Shown: positions 6,872-13,582, counted from the stretch's first letter. The stretch: DNA of 15,272 bases from CAZJHX01 sp964545715 (GCA_964545715.1 CAZJHX010000215.1:1-15272); one strand, 5' to 3'. Numbers and translations: made by a program. The notes: a model not told the origin generated them from the letters alone.

Positions 6872-9150
6872 CGCAGCCGATCGTGGTTCGCATGCGCACC
6901 GATCGTGCGGAGGTGGAGGCTGCCCGGCGGCAGGAGGTTCATGCGGCGCTGGGCATGGAGGCGGGGCCGCCGGCTACGGGGGTGTGCACGCTGGACCGGC
7001 TTCACTTCACGGTGACCGGCATGGCGTCTCGCGCCGACGCCCGCCGATTGGAGCGTCGCCTGGCCGCGCTTGATGGCGTGGAGGAGGCGACGGTCGCGTT
7101 TCACAACGACTCCGCCGTCGTTGCGGTGCTGGACGGACGCATGACGTCGGCGGAGCTGGACCACATCATCCGCGCCCAGGGGTTTCGCGCGTACGAGCTC
7201 GAAGAAGAGGGGCAGACAACACCGCAGGAGGTTCGACAGCAGCGGCATCGCGGGCTGGTCATCAATGCGCTGGCCACCGCTGTACCCGCCCTGTTGGTGC
7301 TGGGCGCCGCGGTGGCGACGCGCGAGCTGCAGCTTGGGACCGAGCGCCTGCGGACGGTGATCACCAACGTGGAGCTGCTGCTGGTGGCGGCGGTCTTCTG
7401 GTACGGCCGGGACCTGTTCATCACGATGAGCGACAGCGGGGCAGGGGCCCGTCGCGAGCTGCCGCTGGGCCTGGCGGCGGGCTTTGCGGCGGCCACCAGC
7501 GCGCTGGCCTTTTTTCAGCAGCGTGAGCCGTACTTTGATGTGGCGGCGGTGATCGTGGCCGGCTACCACGTGGGCGCGTGGCTGGAGTCCTGGCTGCACA
7601 GAAAGGCAGAGCGCCACTTCGACAGCCTGGTGGCGGTGCGCCCGCGCCAGGCGACGGTGCGCCGGGGGGAGCGTGAGTTTCGGATCGCGGTGAACGACAT
7701 CGTGGAGACCGATCTCATCGTGGTCGGGCGCGATGAGTTGGTGCCGGTCGACGGAGTGGTCCTCAGCGGTGGGTGCGTCGTGGATGAGGCCACCGTGATG
7801 GGCGCGGGCGCGGCGCATCAGAAGAGCGAGGGCGACCACGTCTATGCGGGCACGCGCAACCGCGGTGACGAGCTGGTCGTGCGGCCGGAGCGCATCGGGG
7901 CGCAGACGGTGCTGGGCCGCATGCTGGACGTGGTGGAGCGCGCGCGAGAGACCCGGGCGCCGGTGCAGGTGCAGGGTGACAAGCTGGCGGCGGTGGCCGC
8001 GCCGGTGGCGTTGCTGGCGTCGGGCGCGGTGTTTGTGGCGTGGCGCTTTCAGGCTCCGGACATGGGGATGTGGAGCGCGGTGGCGCCGGCGCTTGCGCTG
8101 CTGGTGGTGATGACGCCGTGGGCCCTTGGTTGGGCCAGCGCGCTGCCGGTCGTGGCGGGCATGACGCAGGCGGCCCATCTGGGTGTCTTGATGCGCGACG
8201 CCGAGGTGCTGGAGGTCATCCGGGGGCTGGACACCATGGTCTTTGAGAAGGCGGGCACCCTGACGCTCGACAGGCCCGAGGTGGAGGCGCTGGAGGTCTT
8301 TGGCTCGGTCGATCCCAAAGAGTCGCTGAGGCTGCTGCTGGCGGTGGAAAACCAGTCACGCCACGCGGTGCGCGAGGCTTTTTTGGACTACGCCAGGGAA
8401 GAGTTCGGCGACGAGATGATCGCGGATCTGCCGACCCCGCGCACGTTCAGAAGCATCCCGGGGCGGGGCATCATCGCCATGGTGGAGGACCATGAGGTCG
8501 TTGTCGGCACGGGCGCGCTGCTGGACGAAAAAGGCATCGCCTACGACGGCAACTCAAACGACGAGCCCGGCTCCTGGGTGTATGCCGCGGTCGACGGCAA
8601 GTTCAGGGCGCGCGCGCGGCTCTTCGATCCCTTGCGAGAGGACAGCCTCCCGACGGTGGCCCGCGCCAAAGCGGACGGCCTGCGCCCGATGATGGTCACG
8701 GCCGAGGGTCGCGCAGATGCCGAGAAGCTGGCCGCCACGCTGGGCATCGACCCCACTGACGTGCGCGCCGGCATCGACACCACCGAGCACGGCCAGGTGG
8801 TCCGCACGCTGCAGGCCGCCGGCCTACGCGTGGGCGTGGTCGGCAGCAGCGTCAACGATCAGCAGTCGCTGGCCCCCGCGGACGCCGCTTTCGCCTTGAT
8901 GTCCGGCGGCGAGCTGCCTGAGAAGCCCCACGCGGTCCTGCTGCTGAGACCAGGCGCCCGCGGCGTCATCATCGCGCTGGATGTGGCCCGCCGCGCGTTT
9001 ACCGCCACGCGCTGGAACCTGCGCGCCAGCTTGCTGTCGATGTGCGCGGCTGTCCCGGCAGCCCTGGGCTTTGTCCCCCCGGTTATCGCGGTCGGACTCA
9101 TGCTCGCCACCGTGCTTGCCGTGGGTCTGAATGGCCTGAGAGTGTTGTAG
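6868..9150 (+). CDS. P1B-type (CopA-like) ATPase homologue lacking catalytic and metal-binding motifs
   Basis: A 760-residue membrane protein with the full P1B layout: HMA-like ferredoxin domain (about 45-115), eight TM helices (about 131-150, 165-182, 198-216, 222-242, 374-393, 402-425, 718-735, 738-757), A-domain between TM4 and TM5, and P/N-domains between TM6 and TM7. Against CopA-type family motifs: GMTCxxC is GMASRAD (52-57), TGE is MGA (311-313), CPC in TM6 is TPW (416-418), DKTGT is EKAGT (Glu460 replaces the phosphorylated Asp), SEHP is SRHA (497-500), TGDN is TAEG (611-614), GDGxND is GSSVND (659-664), TM7 YN is SM and TM8 SS is AT. N-domain glycines PGRG and VGTG remain. The frame is intact, so this looks like a retained pseudoenzyme, not a working metal pump. 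Coupled to queG by ATGA overlap. Confidence 0.9.
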   Translation: MTQPIVVRMRTDRAEVEAARRQEVHAALGMEAGPPATGVCTLDRLHFTVTGMASRADARRLERRLAALDGVEEATVAFHNDSAVVAVLDGRMTSAELDHIIRAQGFRAYELEEEGQTTPQEVRQQRHRGLVINALATAVPALLVLGAAVATRELQLGTERLRTVITNVELLLVAAVFWYGRDLFITMSDSGAGARRELPLGLAAGFAAATSALAFFQQREPYFDVAAVIVAGYHVGAWLESWLHRKAERHFDSLVAVRPRQATVRRGEREFRIAVNDIVETDLIVVGRDELVPVDGVVLSGGCVVDEATVMGAGAAHQKSEGDHVYAGTRNRGDELVVRPERIGAQTVLGRMLDVVERARETRAPVQVQGDKLAAVAAPVALLASGAVFVAWRFQAPDMGMWSAVAPALALLVVMTPWALGWASALPVVAGMTQAAHLGVLMRDAEVLEVIRGLDTMVFEKAGTLTLDRPEVEALEVFGSVDPKESLRLLLAVENQSRHAVREAFLDYAREEFGDEMIADLPTPRTFRSIPGRGIIAMVEDHEVVVGTGALLDEKGIAYDGNSNDEPGSWVYAAVDGKFRARARLFDPLREDSLPTVARAKADGLRPMMVTAEGRADAEKLAATLGIDPTDVRAGIDTTEHGQVVRTLQAAGLRVGVVGSSVNDQQSLAPADAAFALMSGGELPEKPHAVLLLRPGARGVIIALDVARRAFTATRWNLRASLLSMCAAVPAALGFVPPVIAVGLMLATVLAVGLNGLRVL

Positions 9151-9157
9151 TGGAAGG

Positions 9158-9631
9158 TTAGTTGAAGGTTGAGACGTGGATGAAGTCTTCGACCTCATCG
9201 TCGTTGGCGCCGCCCTCGACCAGGCCGCGAACCACTCGGGTGAGGGCGTCGGGGCGGAAGGGCTTTTGAACCAGGGCGTTGATGCCGGCCGCGCTCACGG
9301 CGGTCAGGTGGTCGGGAGCGTCCAAAGCGCTGACCATGATCACAGGGACGTCCTGGTGGCCGGTGAGGCCGTCGTCGCCGCGACGCAGGCGCTGCACAAA
9401 GTCCAGGCCGGTCTCGCGCGGCATGTCGTGATCGGTGACCAGCAGCCAGAACAGCTCGTGCTGCATGCGGGCCTGAGCCTCGGCCGTGTTGGATGCGGTG
9501 GCGACCGCAAGCCCCGCCTCGCGCAGCACCATCCAGATCAGGTGCCGGATGCCGGGATCGTCATCGATCACCAGCACACGCCGCGGTCGAGTTCCGCGGC
9601 TTTCTTCCAGGCTTGGTGTTCGAGTCAACAT
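9158..9631 (-). CDS. Receiver-only response regulator (CheY-like)
   Basis: A 157-residue protein made of one receiver domain plus short tails. Seen: acidic pocket IDDDPG (Asp23-25), phospho-acceptor Asp67 in VTDHDMP, switch residue Ser101 in IMVSAL and Lys123 in VQKPF; all the residues needed for phosphotransfer are present. There is no DNA-binding or enzymatic output domain, so it should act by protein contact or in a phosphorelay; the partner histidine kinase is not in the window. The ATG at 9631 is chosen because GAGG lies about 8-11 nt upstream; a GTG at 9679 has no ribosome site. This is one of the few genes here with a clear Shine-Dalgarno. It converges on the ATPase homologue with 7 bp between stop codons. 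Confidence 0.9.
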   Translation of the reverse strand: MLTRTPSLEESRGTRPRRVLVIDDDPGIRHLIWMVLREAGLAVATASNTAEAQARMQHELFWLLVTDHDMPRETGLDFVQRLRRGDDGLTGHQDVPVIMVSALDAPDHLTAVSAAGINALVQKPFRPDALTRVVRGLVEGGANDDEVEDFIHVSTFN

Positions 9632-9740
9632 GGCCTGCCTCGCTTCAGCAAGATCCGGGCCATATACACACCGCGTCACGAAATGGGTGAGACGGCCCCC
9701 GAACGGGCCTGTGGAAAATGCCGCACTGCGTCAAAACAGC

Positions 9741-9757
9741 TGTGACAACCTGTCACA
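9741..9757. promoter_or_regulatory. Candidate operator: 7-3-7 palindrome upstream of the response regulator
   Basis: TGTGACA-ACC-TGTCACA is a perfect 7-bp inverted repeat. It lies about 110 bp upstream of the regulator start and 7 bp upstream of a minus-strand TTGACG (9734-9729). A further TGGTCACA half-like site (9773-9780) and a separate 10-bp palindrome CCATATATGG (9766-9775) lie just beyond. The half-sites match CRP-type TGTGA/TCACA, but the spacer is 7 where CRP/FNR sites have 6. Confidence 0.4.
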
Positions 9758-9875
9758 ACCCATCGCCATATATGGTCACAGTCGCGGCTGGCCGGGGCCA
9801 CCAGACCCCGCCGCTAGTTGTCGAGGTCGGAAATTCGTTCCTAGCCGCGCGGCGACGCCGTTCGCCTGGAACAGG

Positions 9876-10115
9876 TTACTGCTGCGCGATCTTGGACACG
9901 CAGGCGTTGTTGTCGCACGACTGATCGGGGTCGACGCAGTCCTCGTCGACAAAGCAAACCAGCGGCTCGCACACCCCGGTCTTCTTATTGCAGACCTCGG
10001 TTTCCTTGCAGTCGAAGTCCTTAGTGCACTTGAACTCCTCCCCACACCCGAGTCCCACCACACACACCACCGCGATGGCGCAGGCCAACAACAATTCAAC
10101 CAGCCGGATCTTCAT
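9876..10115 (-). CDS. Small Cys-rich lipoprotein
   Basis: A 79-residue exported protein. A Lys/Arg start and a long hydrophobic segment end at VGLGC, making Cys24 the likely lipidated residue (the lipobox is relaxed). The mature 55 residues contain eight further cysteines in a knottin-like spacing, with acidic pairs such as KDFDC and VDEDC repeating, so the fold is probably a string of small disulfide-bonded modules as in many myxobacterial surface proteins. The gene has its own TAGCAT -10 element 6 nt before the ATG. No known family member was recognised and no function is implied. Confidence 0.75.
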   Translation of the reverse strand: MKIRLVELLLACAIAVVCVVGLGCGEEFKCTKDFDCKETEVCNKKTGVCEPLVCFVDEDCVDPDQSCDNNACVSKIAQQ

Positions 10116-10121
10116 GATCCA

Positions 10122-10127
10122 ATGCTA
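10122..10127 (-). promoter_or_regulatory. -10 element of the Cys-rich lipoprotein gene, predicted leaderless
   Basis: Minus strand TAGCAT (10127-10122) sits exactly 6 nt before the ATG at 10115. There is no convincing -35 (a T-run lies 17 bp upstream) and no Shine-Dalgarno. Confidence 0.4.
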
Positions 10128-10160
10128 TCAGCGCCCGCCATCGAAAAAAACTCGAACGGC

Positions 10161-10189
10161 TTGATCCCAATCCCACGTCGTTGTACAAA
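10161..10189 (+). promoter_or_regulatory. Candidate promoter of tRNA-Ala
   Basis: TTGATC (10161-10166), 17-bp spacer, TACAAA (10184-10189), each four of six consensus bases. It would start transcription about 45 nt upstream of the mature tRNA. Confidence 0.4.
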
Positions 10190-10241
10190 CCCGGCGCCCT
10201 CAGCGACCAGTGCGTCAAGAGGGCACTTTGAAAAGTCGGCC

Positions 10242-10314
10242 GGGGGTATAGCTCAGTTGGGAGAGCACTTGAATGGCATTCAAGGGGTCGAGGGTTCGAA
10301 TCCCTTTACCTCCA
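10242..10314 (+). tRNA. tRNA-Ala, anticodon GGC
   Basis: A complete cloverleaf folds by hand. The acceptor stem GGGGGTA pairs with TACCTCC with one G-U; the D-arm is GCTC/GAGC; the anticodon stem CTTGA/TCAAG encloses a 7-base loop with GGC at positions 34-36. The T-arm GAGGG/CCCTT encloses TTCGAAT, and the discriminator base is A. The next bases are CCG, so the CCA end is not encoded and must be added after 3' trimming. The accessory genes to its right make it a possible insertion point, but no second copy of its 3' end was found in the window. Confidence 0.96.
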
Positions 10315-10319
10315 CCGTT

Positions 10320-10350
10320 ACGGGGACTTACGAGTCCCCGTTCTTAGTTT
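10320..10350 (+). terminator. Rho-independent terminator of tRNA-Ala
   Basis: A perfect 9-bp stem ACGGGGACT/AGTCCCCGT around a TACG tetraloop (10320-10341), followed by the broken T-run TCTTAGTTT. It lies six bases beyond the tRNA discriminator base. Confidence 0.85.
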
Positions 10351-10388
10351 AACGCCGTCGCGACCGATCTTGCGACAGTCGCGGATTC

Positions 10389-10416
10389 TTGAAGCACATG
10401 AACAGGGCGATAAGAT
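10389..10416 (+). promoter_or_regulatory. Promoter of the small protein-nucleotidyltransferase pair, predicted leaderless
   Basis: TTGAAG (10389-10394, four of six), 16-bp spacer, TAAGAT (10411-10416), then 6 nt to the ATG at 10423. No Shine-Dalgarno. The accessory pair uses the same promoter-to-start layout as the core-like genes. Confidence 0.5.
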
Positions 10417-10422
10417 GACGGG

Positions 10423-10755
10423 ATGGAGCCGCACCGACTGGCCGAGCTACGCAGCCTCGCTTATCACCGCGAGATCGCCGAGGTGTTGGGCGCCGACCCC
10501 GGACGGGTCGCTGAGGCGCAGGCTCGGGTGGCAGGTTGGGCGGAGAGTCAGAGCGTTCATCCACACTACATCGAGCGCTGGTCGCATATCCTGAACCTCC
10601 CGACCGACCTGCTCAGGGCGGCCCTGGTGGAGGACAGCGAGGCGGCGAGGGCTCTGCGCCAGGTATCGCCGTTCGCCGGCTTCCTCAGCCCGGCCGAGCG
10701 ATGGCGCATCTGGCGCGCGATTGGCGAGCAGGCAAGGGCGCCGGAAGCCACGTGA
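10423..10755 (+). CDS. Small helical protein, probable partner/antitoxin of the DUF6036-type gene
   Basis: A 110-residue, mostly helical, soluble protein. The N-terminal half is charged (HRLAELRSLAYHREIAEVLG) and the C-terminal part carries QVSPFAGFLSPAERW, a segment I associate with small proteins encoded just ahead of nucleotidyltransferase genes. No helix-turn-helix could be assigned with confidence and no catalytic motif is visible. Its TGA overlaps the GTG of the next gene as GTGA (10752-10755), so the two are made together. The two-gene, coupled layout with a small first protein suggests a toxin-antitoxin-like module with this protein as the antitoxin. That is inference from arrangement, not from a known family function. 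Confidence 0.65.
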   Translation: MEPHRLAELRSLAYHREIAEVLGADPGRVAEAQARVAGWAESQSVHPHYIERWSHILNLPTDLLRAALVEDSEAARALRQVSPFAGFLSPAERWRIWRAIGEQARAPEAT

Positions 10756-11273
10756 ACAGATCGCAACTCGAGCACATCATTCGCGCTGCGTGCACCATTG
10801 CGGATGATGACCACCTCATCGTCATCGGGAGCCAGGCCATTCTCGGGCAGTTTCCCGACGCGCCCGCCGAGCTGCTCGTGTCCGTCGAGGCCGATGTCTA
10901 TCCGCGTAACAAGCCCGAGAGGGCGGATCTTATCGATGGCAGCATCGGTGAGTTGTCCCCGTTCCACGACACGTTTGGGTACTACGGGCAGGGTGTCGGC
11001 CAGGACACGGCCGTATTGCCGGCTGGCTGGCGCGATCGTCTGATCCCGATATGCAACGCGAACACCCGAGGTGCCACCGGGTGGTGCTTGGAGATCCACG
11101 ACCTCGTGATTTCAAAATGTGTCCCATGGCGCGACAAGGACAGAGCCTTCACGTCCGCAGCGCTCAAGCACGGCCTGGCGGACCGTCAAACGCTCAGGGA
11201 TCGCCTTGCCCAGACTCCGCTCCCGGACGAGGCGCTGAGAGCGGCGATCGAAGCCCGAATCGAACGCAGCTAG
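10752..11273 (+). CDS. DUF6036-type nucleotidyltransferase-fold protein
   Basis: A 173-residue protein of the nucleotidyltransferase superfamily, similar to DUF6036. The minimal NTase signature is visible: VIGSQAIL with Gly26-Ser27, then the metal-binding pair Glu46-x-Asp48 in SVEADVYP. It continues with LPAGWRDRLI and LEIHDLVISKCVPWRDKD, the family's helical part with a conserved-looking Lys/Asp. Members of this fold can act as toxins that add nucleotides to tRNA (MenT-type) or as enzymes acting on small molecules; which applies here is unknown. The start is the GTG at 10752, overlapping the stop of the small upstream protein; the frame is open further upstream, but that part lies inside the other gene. 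A 3' flank of about 58 bp leads to the duplicated segment at 11332. Confidence 0.75.
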   Translation: MNRSQLEHIIRAACTIADDDHLIVIGSQAILGQFPDAPAELLVSVEADVYPRNKPERADLIDGSIGELSPFHDTFGYYGQGVGQDTAVLPAGWRDRLIPICNANTRGATGWCLEIHDLVISKCVPWRDKDRAFTSAALKHGLADRQTLRDRLAQTPLPDEALRAAIEARIERS

Positions 11274-11331
11274 AAAGCGGCGGCCGGTTTCGGACCTGTA
11301 CGGAATTGTCCGCGTTGCGCCGGCAGATGGC

Positions 11332-11458
11332 CAGGCCATAGCCGCTTTTCACGCCGGCATCATGAAGGGAGATGTGGCCAACTGTGCGCAAGGGCTCGGC
11401 GCGGTGCTGGCCAGCCACATGGCCGGCTCCGGGAGCAAGCCGGCGCGCGTGCGAGCGC
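11332..11458 (+). repeat. 127-bp exact direct repeat, left copy
   Basis: Identical over all 127 bases to 14372-14498, same orientation, 3040 bp apart; the flanking bases differ on both sides. It carries codons 264-305 of the large lipoprotein gene with no reading frame of its own here. Its right edge abuts a 5'-truncated transposase. The intact gene contains the right copy, so this one looks like the displaced copy, or an assembly join. Confidence 0.95.
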
Positions 11459-12053
11459 CATTGCGTTGCGCGGCCAGACGTGGAGGGCTTTTCTCGAGAA
11501 CCACACCGACGAAATCTGGGCCTGCGATTTCTTGCAGCTCTACGATGGGCTCTTTCGGCCGATCTTCGCCTTCTTCATCGTCAGGCACGGCACGCGGGAA
11601 GTCGTGCACGTCGGTGTGACTCGGACGCCGACTGATCGGTGGGCAGCGCAGCAGCTTCGCGAGGCGACACCGTTCGGCGAGGGCCCGAGGTTCCTGATCC
11701 GGGACAACGATGGGAAGTTCGGACAGCAGCTTGCCGCGGTCGCCGAGGGCACGGGTATCGAAGTCGTCCGAATCCCGCCCCGGTCTCCAAATTTGAACTC
11801 GATTTGCGAGAGGTTTCTTGGCAGTGCCCGGCGAGAGTGCCTCGATCACATCGTCATCCTGAACGAGGCGCACCTTCGTCGCGTGCTCGAGGAGTATGCG
11901 CTCGAGTACTTCAACAAGGCGAGGCTGCATCAGGGGCTCGGCCAGCGGATCCCCGGCGCCGAAGGTGTCGAACCTCCGACCGAGGTCGCTGGGAAAGTCG
12001 TTGCATCCCCTGTTCTCGGGGGGCTGCATCACGATTATCGGAGGGTCGCATGA
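11459..12053 (+). pseudogene. 5'-truncated DDE (rve integrase-core) transposase remnant
   Basis: About 195 codons of the catalytic core of an IS3/IS481-type transposase remain. The catalytic triad is intact: Asp in WACDF (codon 21 counted from a TTG at 11466), Asp in LIRDND (codon 80) and Glu in ICERFLG (codon 115), a D-x34-E spacing. The C-terminus GGLHHDYRR matches the natural end of related elements. The N-terminal DNA-binding part (normally well over 100 residues) is missing: recognisable similarity starts right where the 127-bp repeat ends. No terminal inverted repeats could be identified. It is therefore probably inactive, although its core motifs are undamaged, suggesting a recent truncation. 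Confidence 0.85.
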
Positions 12054-12117
12054 TCCACGGATGAGGCGAGTAGCCAGCACGCGTTCGATATTGTCTACCC
12101 ATTTTGTCATGGTGTTG

Positions 12118-13170
12118 TCACTGCTCCAGGGCACTTAGCCAGTCCGTCACGCCGAGCTCCGGTGCGGCGCGCTGGATTGCGTTCAGCCCTATCGCTGCTC
12201 GTTTACGCCACCCCTTCCCGCGACCGAGTAGGTCGTCCCACACGGACGCGACGGCTTCCGGTCGCTCCGTTCGTAGAAAGGCCAGCAGCGCGGCCGCCTG
12301 GTGCAGGTCCTTCTCGGCTTTCGTTCGGCGGCTCAACGGGCGCTCCGCGTATACCACCAGCTTGTGCAGGGCGTATCGAGCGGGGGCCGGGACGTTGACG
12401 ACGGTGGCTCCTTTCGGAGAGAAGACGACCGCCTGAGTCACATCTATCAGGAGAAACTCCAAGAACTTCAACGGTTGCAGCATCAAGTTGAGCGACGGGT
12501 GCTCGAATGGCTCTCCGGGCCCGCGATGAAGCGGTGTGAGGAAGTCCAGTCGAAACCCGGGCTCGCGTGGGTCGATGTAGCCAGGCCCCGCCCCACCTGC
12601 CAGCGCCCGAGGGGGGAGAAACCCCATAGACAGCGATTCGATAGCGGCGTGGGTATCGATCTCGATGTTAGCCGGGAGCGCGAGTGAGAGATTGCGGGCG
12701 GCGTGCGCAGAGTCCAGATCCTCGGTCCGCGGCGAGGTGCTCCAGCGAAGTCCCAGCATATTGCCGTACGCAAGAAAGGCGTGCGTCCCGATCAGAACGC
12801 CTCCAGCGCCGAAAAAACCGTACTCGTCCAAGCGGCGAAGCACGCGATAGTGGCGGCCATGCGTCGGCATCAGACCGAGCGCCTCTGAGGATCGGGCGAG
12901 GGGTTCGAGTGCCCTTCGGGGGGCTCCTGACTGGAACCGCTCAATGATTCCAAGTACGATTTCGTTGGCGGGCCCGACATAGATCTGGTGCAGTTTCCCG
13001 AGTATCCCAGTGTATTGAAAGTACCAATATGTGCGGCCCTTTACGGTCTTTTTTGCGAATGAGCCAGTCAGGTGGCGCACGTCGCGCTGCAGGCTGACGT
13101 TGAGAGCCGCGTCAAACATCTGGGCGTAGGCGGTCTGAGCTGTCAGACTGAGTTCGGTGTAGCGATCCAT
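12118..13170 (-). CDS. GSU2403-type nucleotidyltransferase-fold protein
   Basis: A 350-residue soluble protein of the GSU2403 family (PF12281, NTP_transf_8). Seen: the family N-terminus MDRYTELSLTAQTAYAQ, a GSFAKKTVKGRTYWYFQY segment (36-53), the NTase signature GTHAFLAYGN (128-137) followed by the metal pair Asp151-x-Asp153 in TEDLD, and the helical half with LNLMLQPLKFLEFLL and PAPARYALHKLVVY. Members are typically found in accessory regions; the reaction is not known to me. All signature residues are present and the length is typical, so it should be intact. It is transcribed toward the truncated transposase, leaving 64 bp between the two stops. A TAGTAT -10 element lies 7 nt before the ATG inside an inverted repeat, suggesting autoregulation. 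Confidence 0.85.
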   Translation of the reverse strand: MDRYTELSLTAQTAYAQMFDAALNVSLQRDVRHLTGSFAKKTVKGRTYWYFQYTGILGKLHQIYVGPANEIVLGIIERFQSGAPRRALEPLARSSEALGLMPTHGRHYRVLRRLDEYGFFGAGGVLIGTHAFLAYGNMLGLRWSTSPRTEDLDSAHAARNLSLALPANIEIDTHAAIESLSMGFLPPRALAGGAGPGYIDPREPGFRLDFLTPLHRGPGEPFEHPSLNLMLQPLKFLEFLLIDVTQAVVFSPKGATVVNVPAPARYALHKLVVYAERPLSRRTKAEKDLHQAAALLAFLRTERPEAVASVWDDLLGRGKGWRKRAAIGLNAIQRAAPELGVTDWLSALEQ

Positions 13171-13174
13171 GGCC

Positions 13175-13207
13175 GTTATACTAGCTCAAGTTCAAAATTA
13201 GTATAAC
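13175..13207 (-). promoter_or_regulatory. Promoter/operator of the GSU2403-type gene: 9-bp inverted repeat
   Basis: GTTATACTA (13175-13183) and TAGTATAAC (13199-13207) form a perfect 9-bp inverted repeat with a 15-bp spacer in an AT-rich island. On the minus strand TAGTAT (13183-13178) sits 7 nt before the ATG at 13170, so a protein bound to the repeat would cover the -10 element and start codon. No convincing -35 box was found. Confidence 0.5.
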
Positions 13208-13569
13208 TGAATGACTATCGCCGTAGTCCGCGAAAAACCGTCTCGGCCGCTCAAGAGTCGGCTCGTCCGGGCCCACGGCCCCGCAGGCGGCCCGCCGGCA
13301 CGGTACCCGATCGCATCGATCGGTTGCTGGAGTTCCGGGGTGAGGTCGGTGGGGCAGGGCGGCCCGGATGTTTGACATGCCCAGGACGCGGCGGGTCGCC
13401 GTGGCAGCTCAACTGAGCGCGCTTGCCGCGCAGCTCGTTGAGGCCGCGTAAGTGCTCCCCCATCTGTTGACCAGCGCGTCGGTAGTGGTGCGTGAACAGG
13501 CACCGACAAACCCGCGGTGGCTCAAGAACCAGGCGCGCGGCCTCTGTATTCGTCCGCGCATATCGGCGC
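13208..13569. other. Long intergenic stretch without a supported gene
   Basis: About 360 bp between two divergent genes. Short frames exist on both strands, but none shows a ribosome site, a leaderless -10 layout or a recognisable domain. One minus-strand frame reads LTPELQQ (like the start of terminase small-subunit or HTH proteins) but loses similarity at once, so it may be a decayed fragment. A perfect 7-bp palindrome CCGATCG-CAT-CGATCGG lies at 13307-13323. No terminator or -35 box was found. Confidence 0.5.
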
Positions 13570-13575
13570 TACAAT
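13570..13575 (+). promoter_or_regulatory. -10 element of the large lipoprotein gene, predicted leaderless
   Basis: TACAAT (five of six consensus bases) ends 7 nt before the ATG at 13583. No Shine-Dalgarno precedes the ATG. The -35 region is poor. Confidence 0.45.
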
Positions 13576-13582
13576 CGGCCGC

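Noticed and set aside
6715..8178. Long minus-strand frame antisense to the ATPase homologue
   Set aside because: The translation is His/Arg/Gln-rich without domains, while the plus strand encodes a recognisable full-length family protein.
6868..9150. Functional copper exporter (copA)
   Set aside because: The phosphorylation Asp, CPC, TGE, TGD and HMA cysteines are all replaced, so transport activity is not expected.
9741..9757. CRP/FNR binding site
   Set aside because: The half-sites fit but the spacer is 7, not 6; kept as a generic palindrome.
11291..11312. CGGAC/GTCCG inverted repeat after the nucleotidyltransferase gene as a terminator or integron attC site
   Set aside because: The stem is only 5 bp with a long loop and no T-run, and the flanks do not fit attC core sequences.
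10242..13207. Integrative element attached at tRNA-Ala
   Set aside because: No integrase gene and no second copy of the tRNA 3' end was found inside the window, so attachment sites cannot be supported.
13181..13509. Minus-strand fragment reading LTPELQQ, like a terminase small subunit or HTH protein
   Set aside because: Only a few residues match and similarity is lost at once; it may be decay or coincidence.
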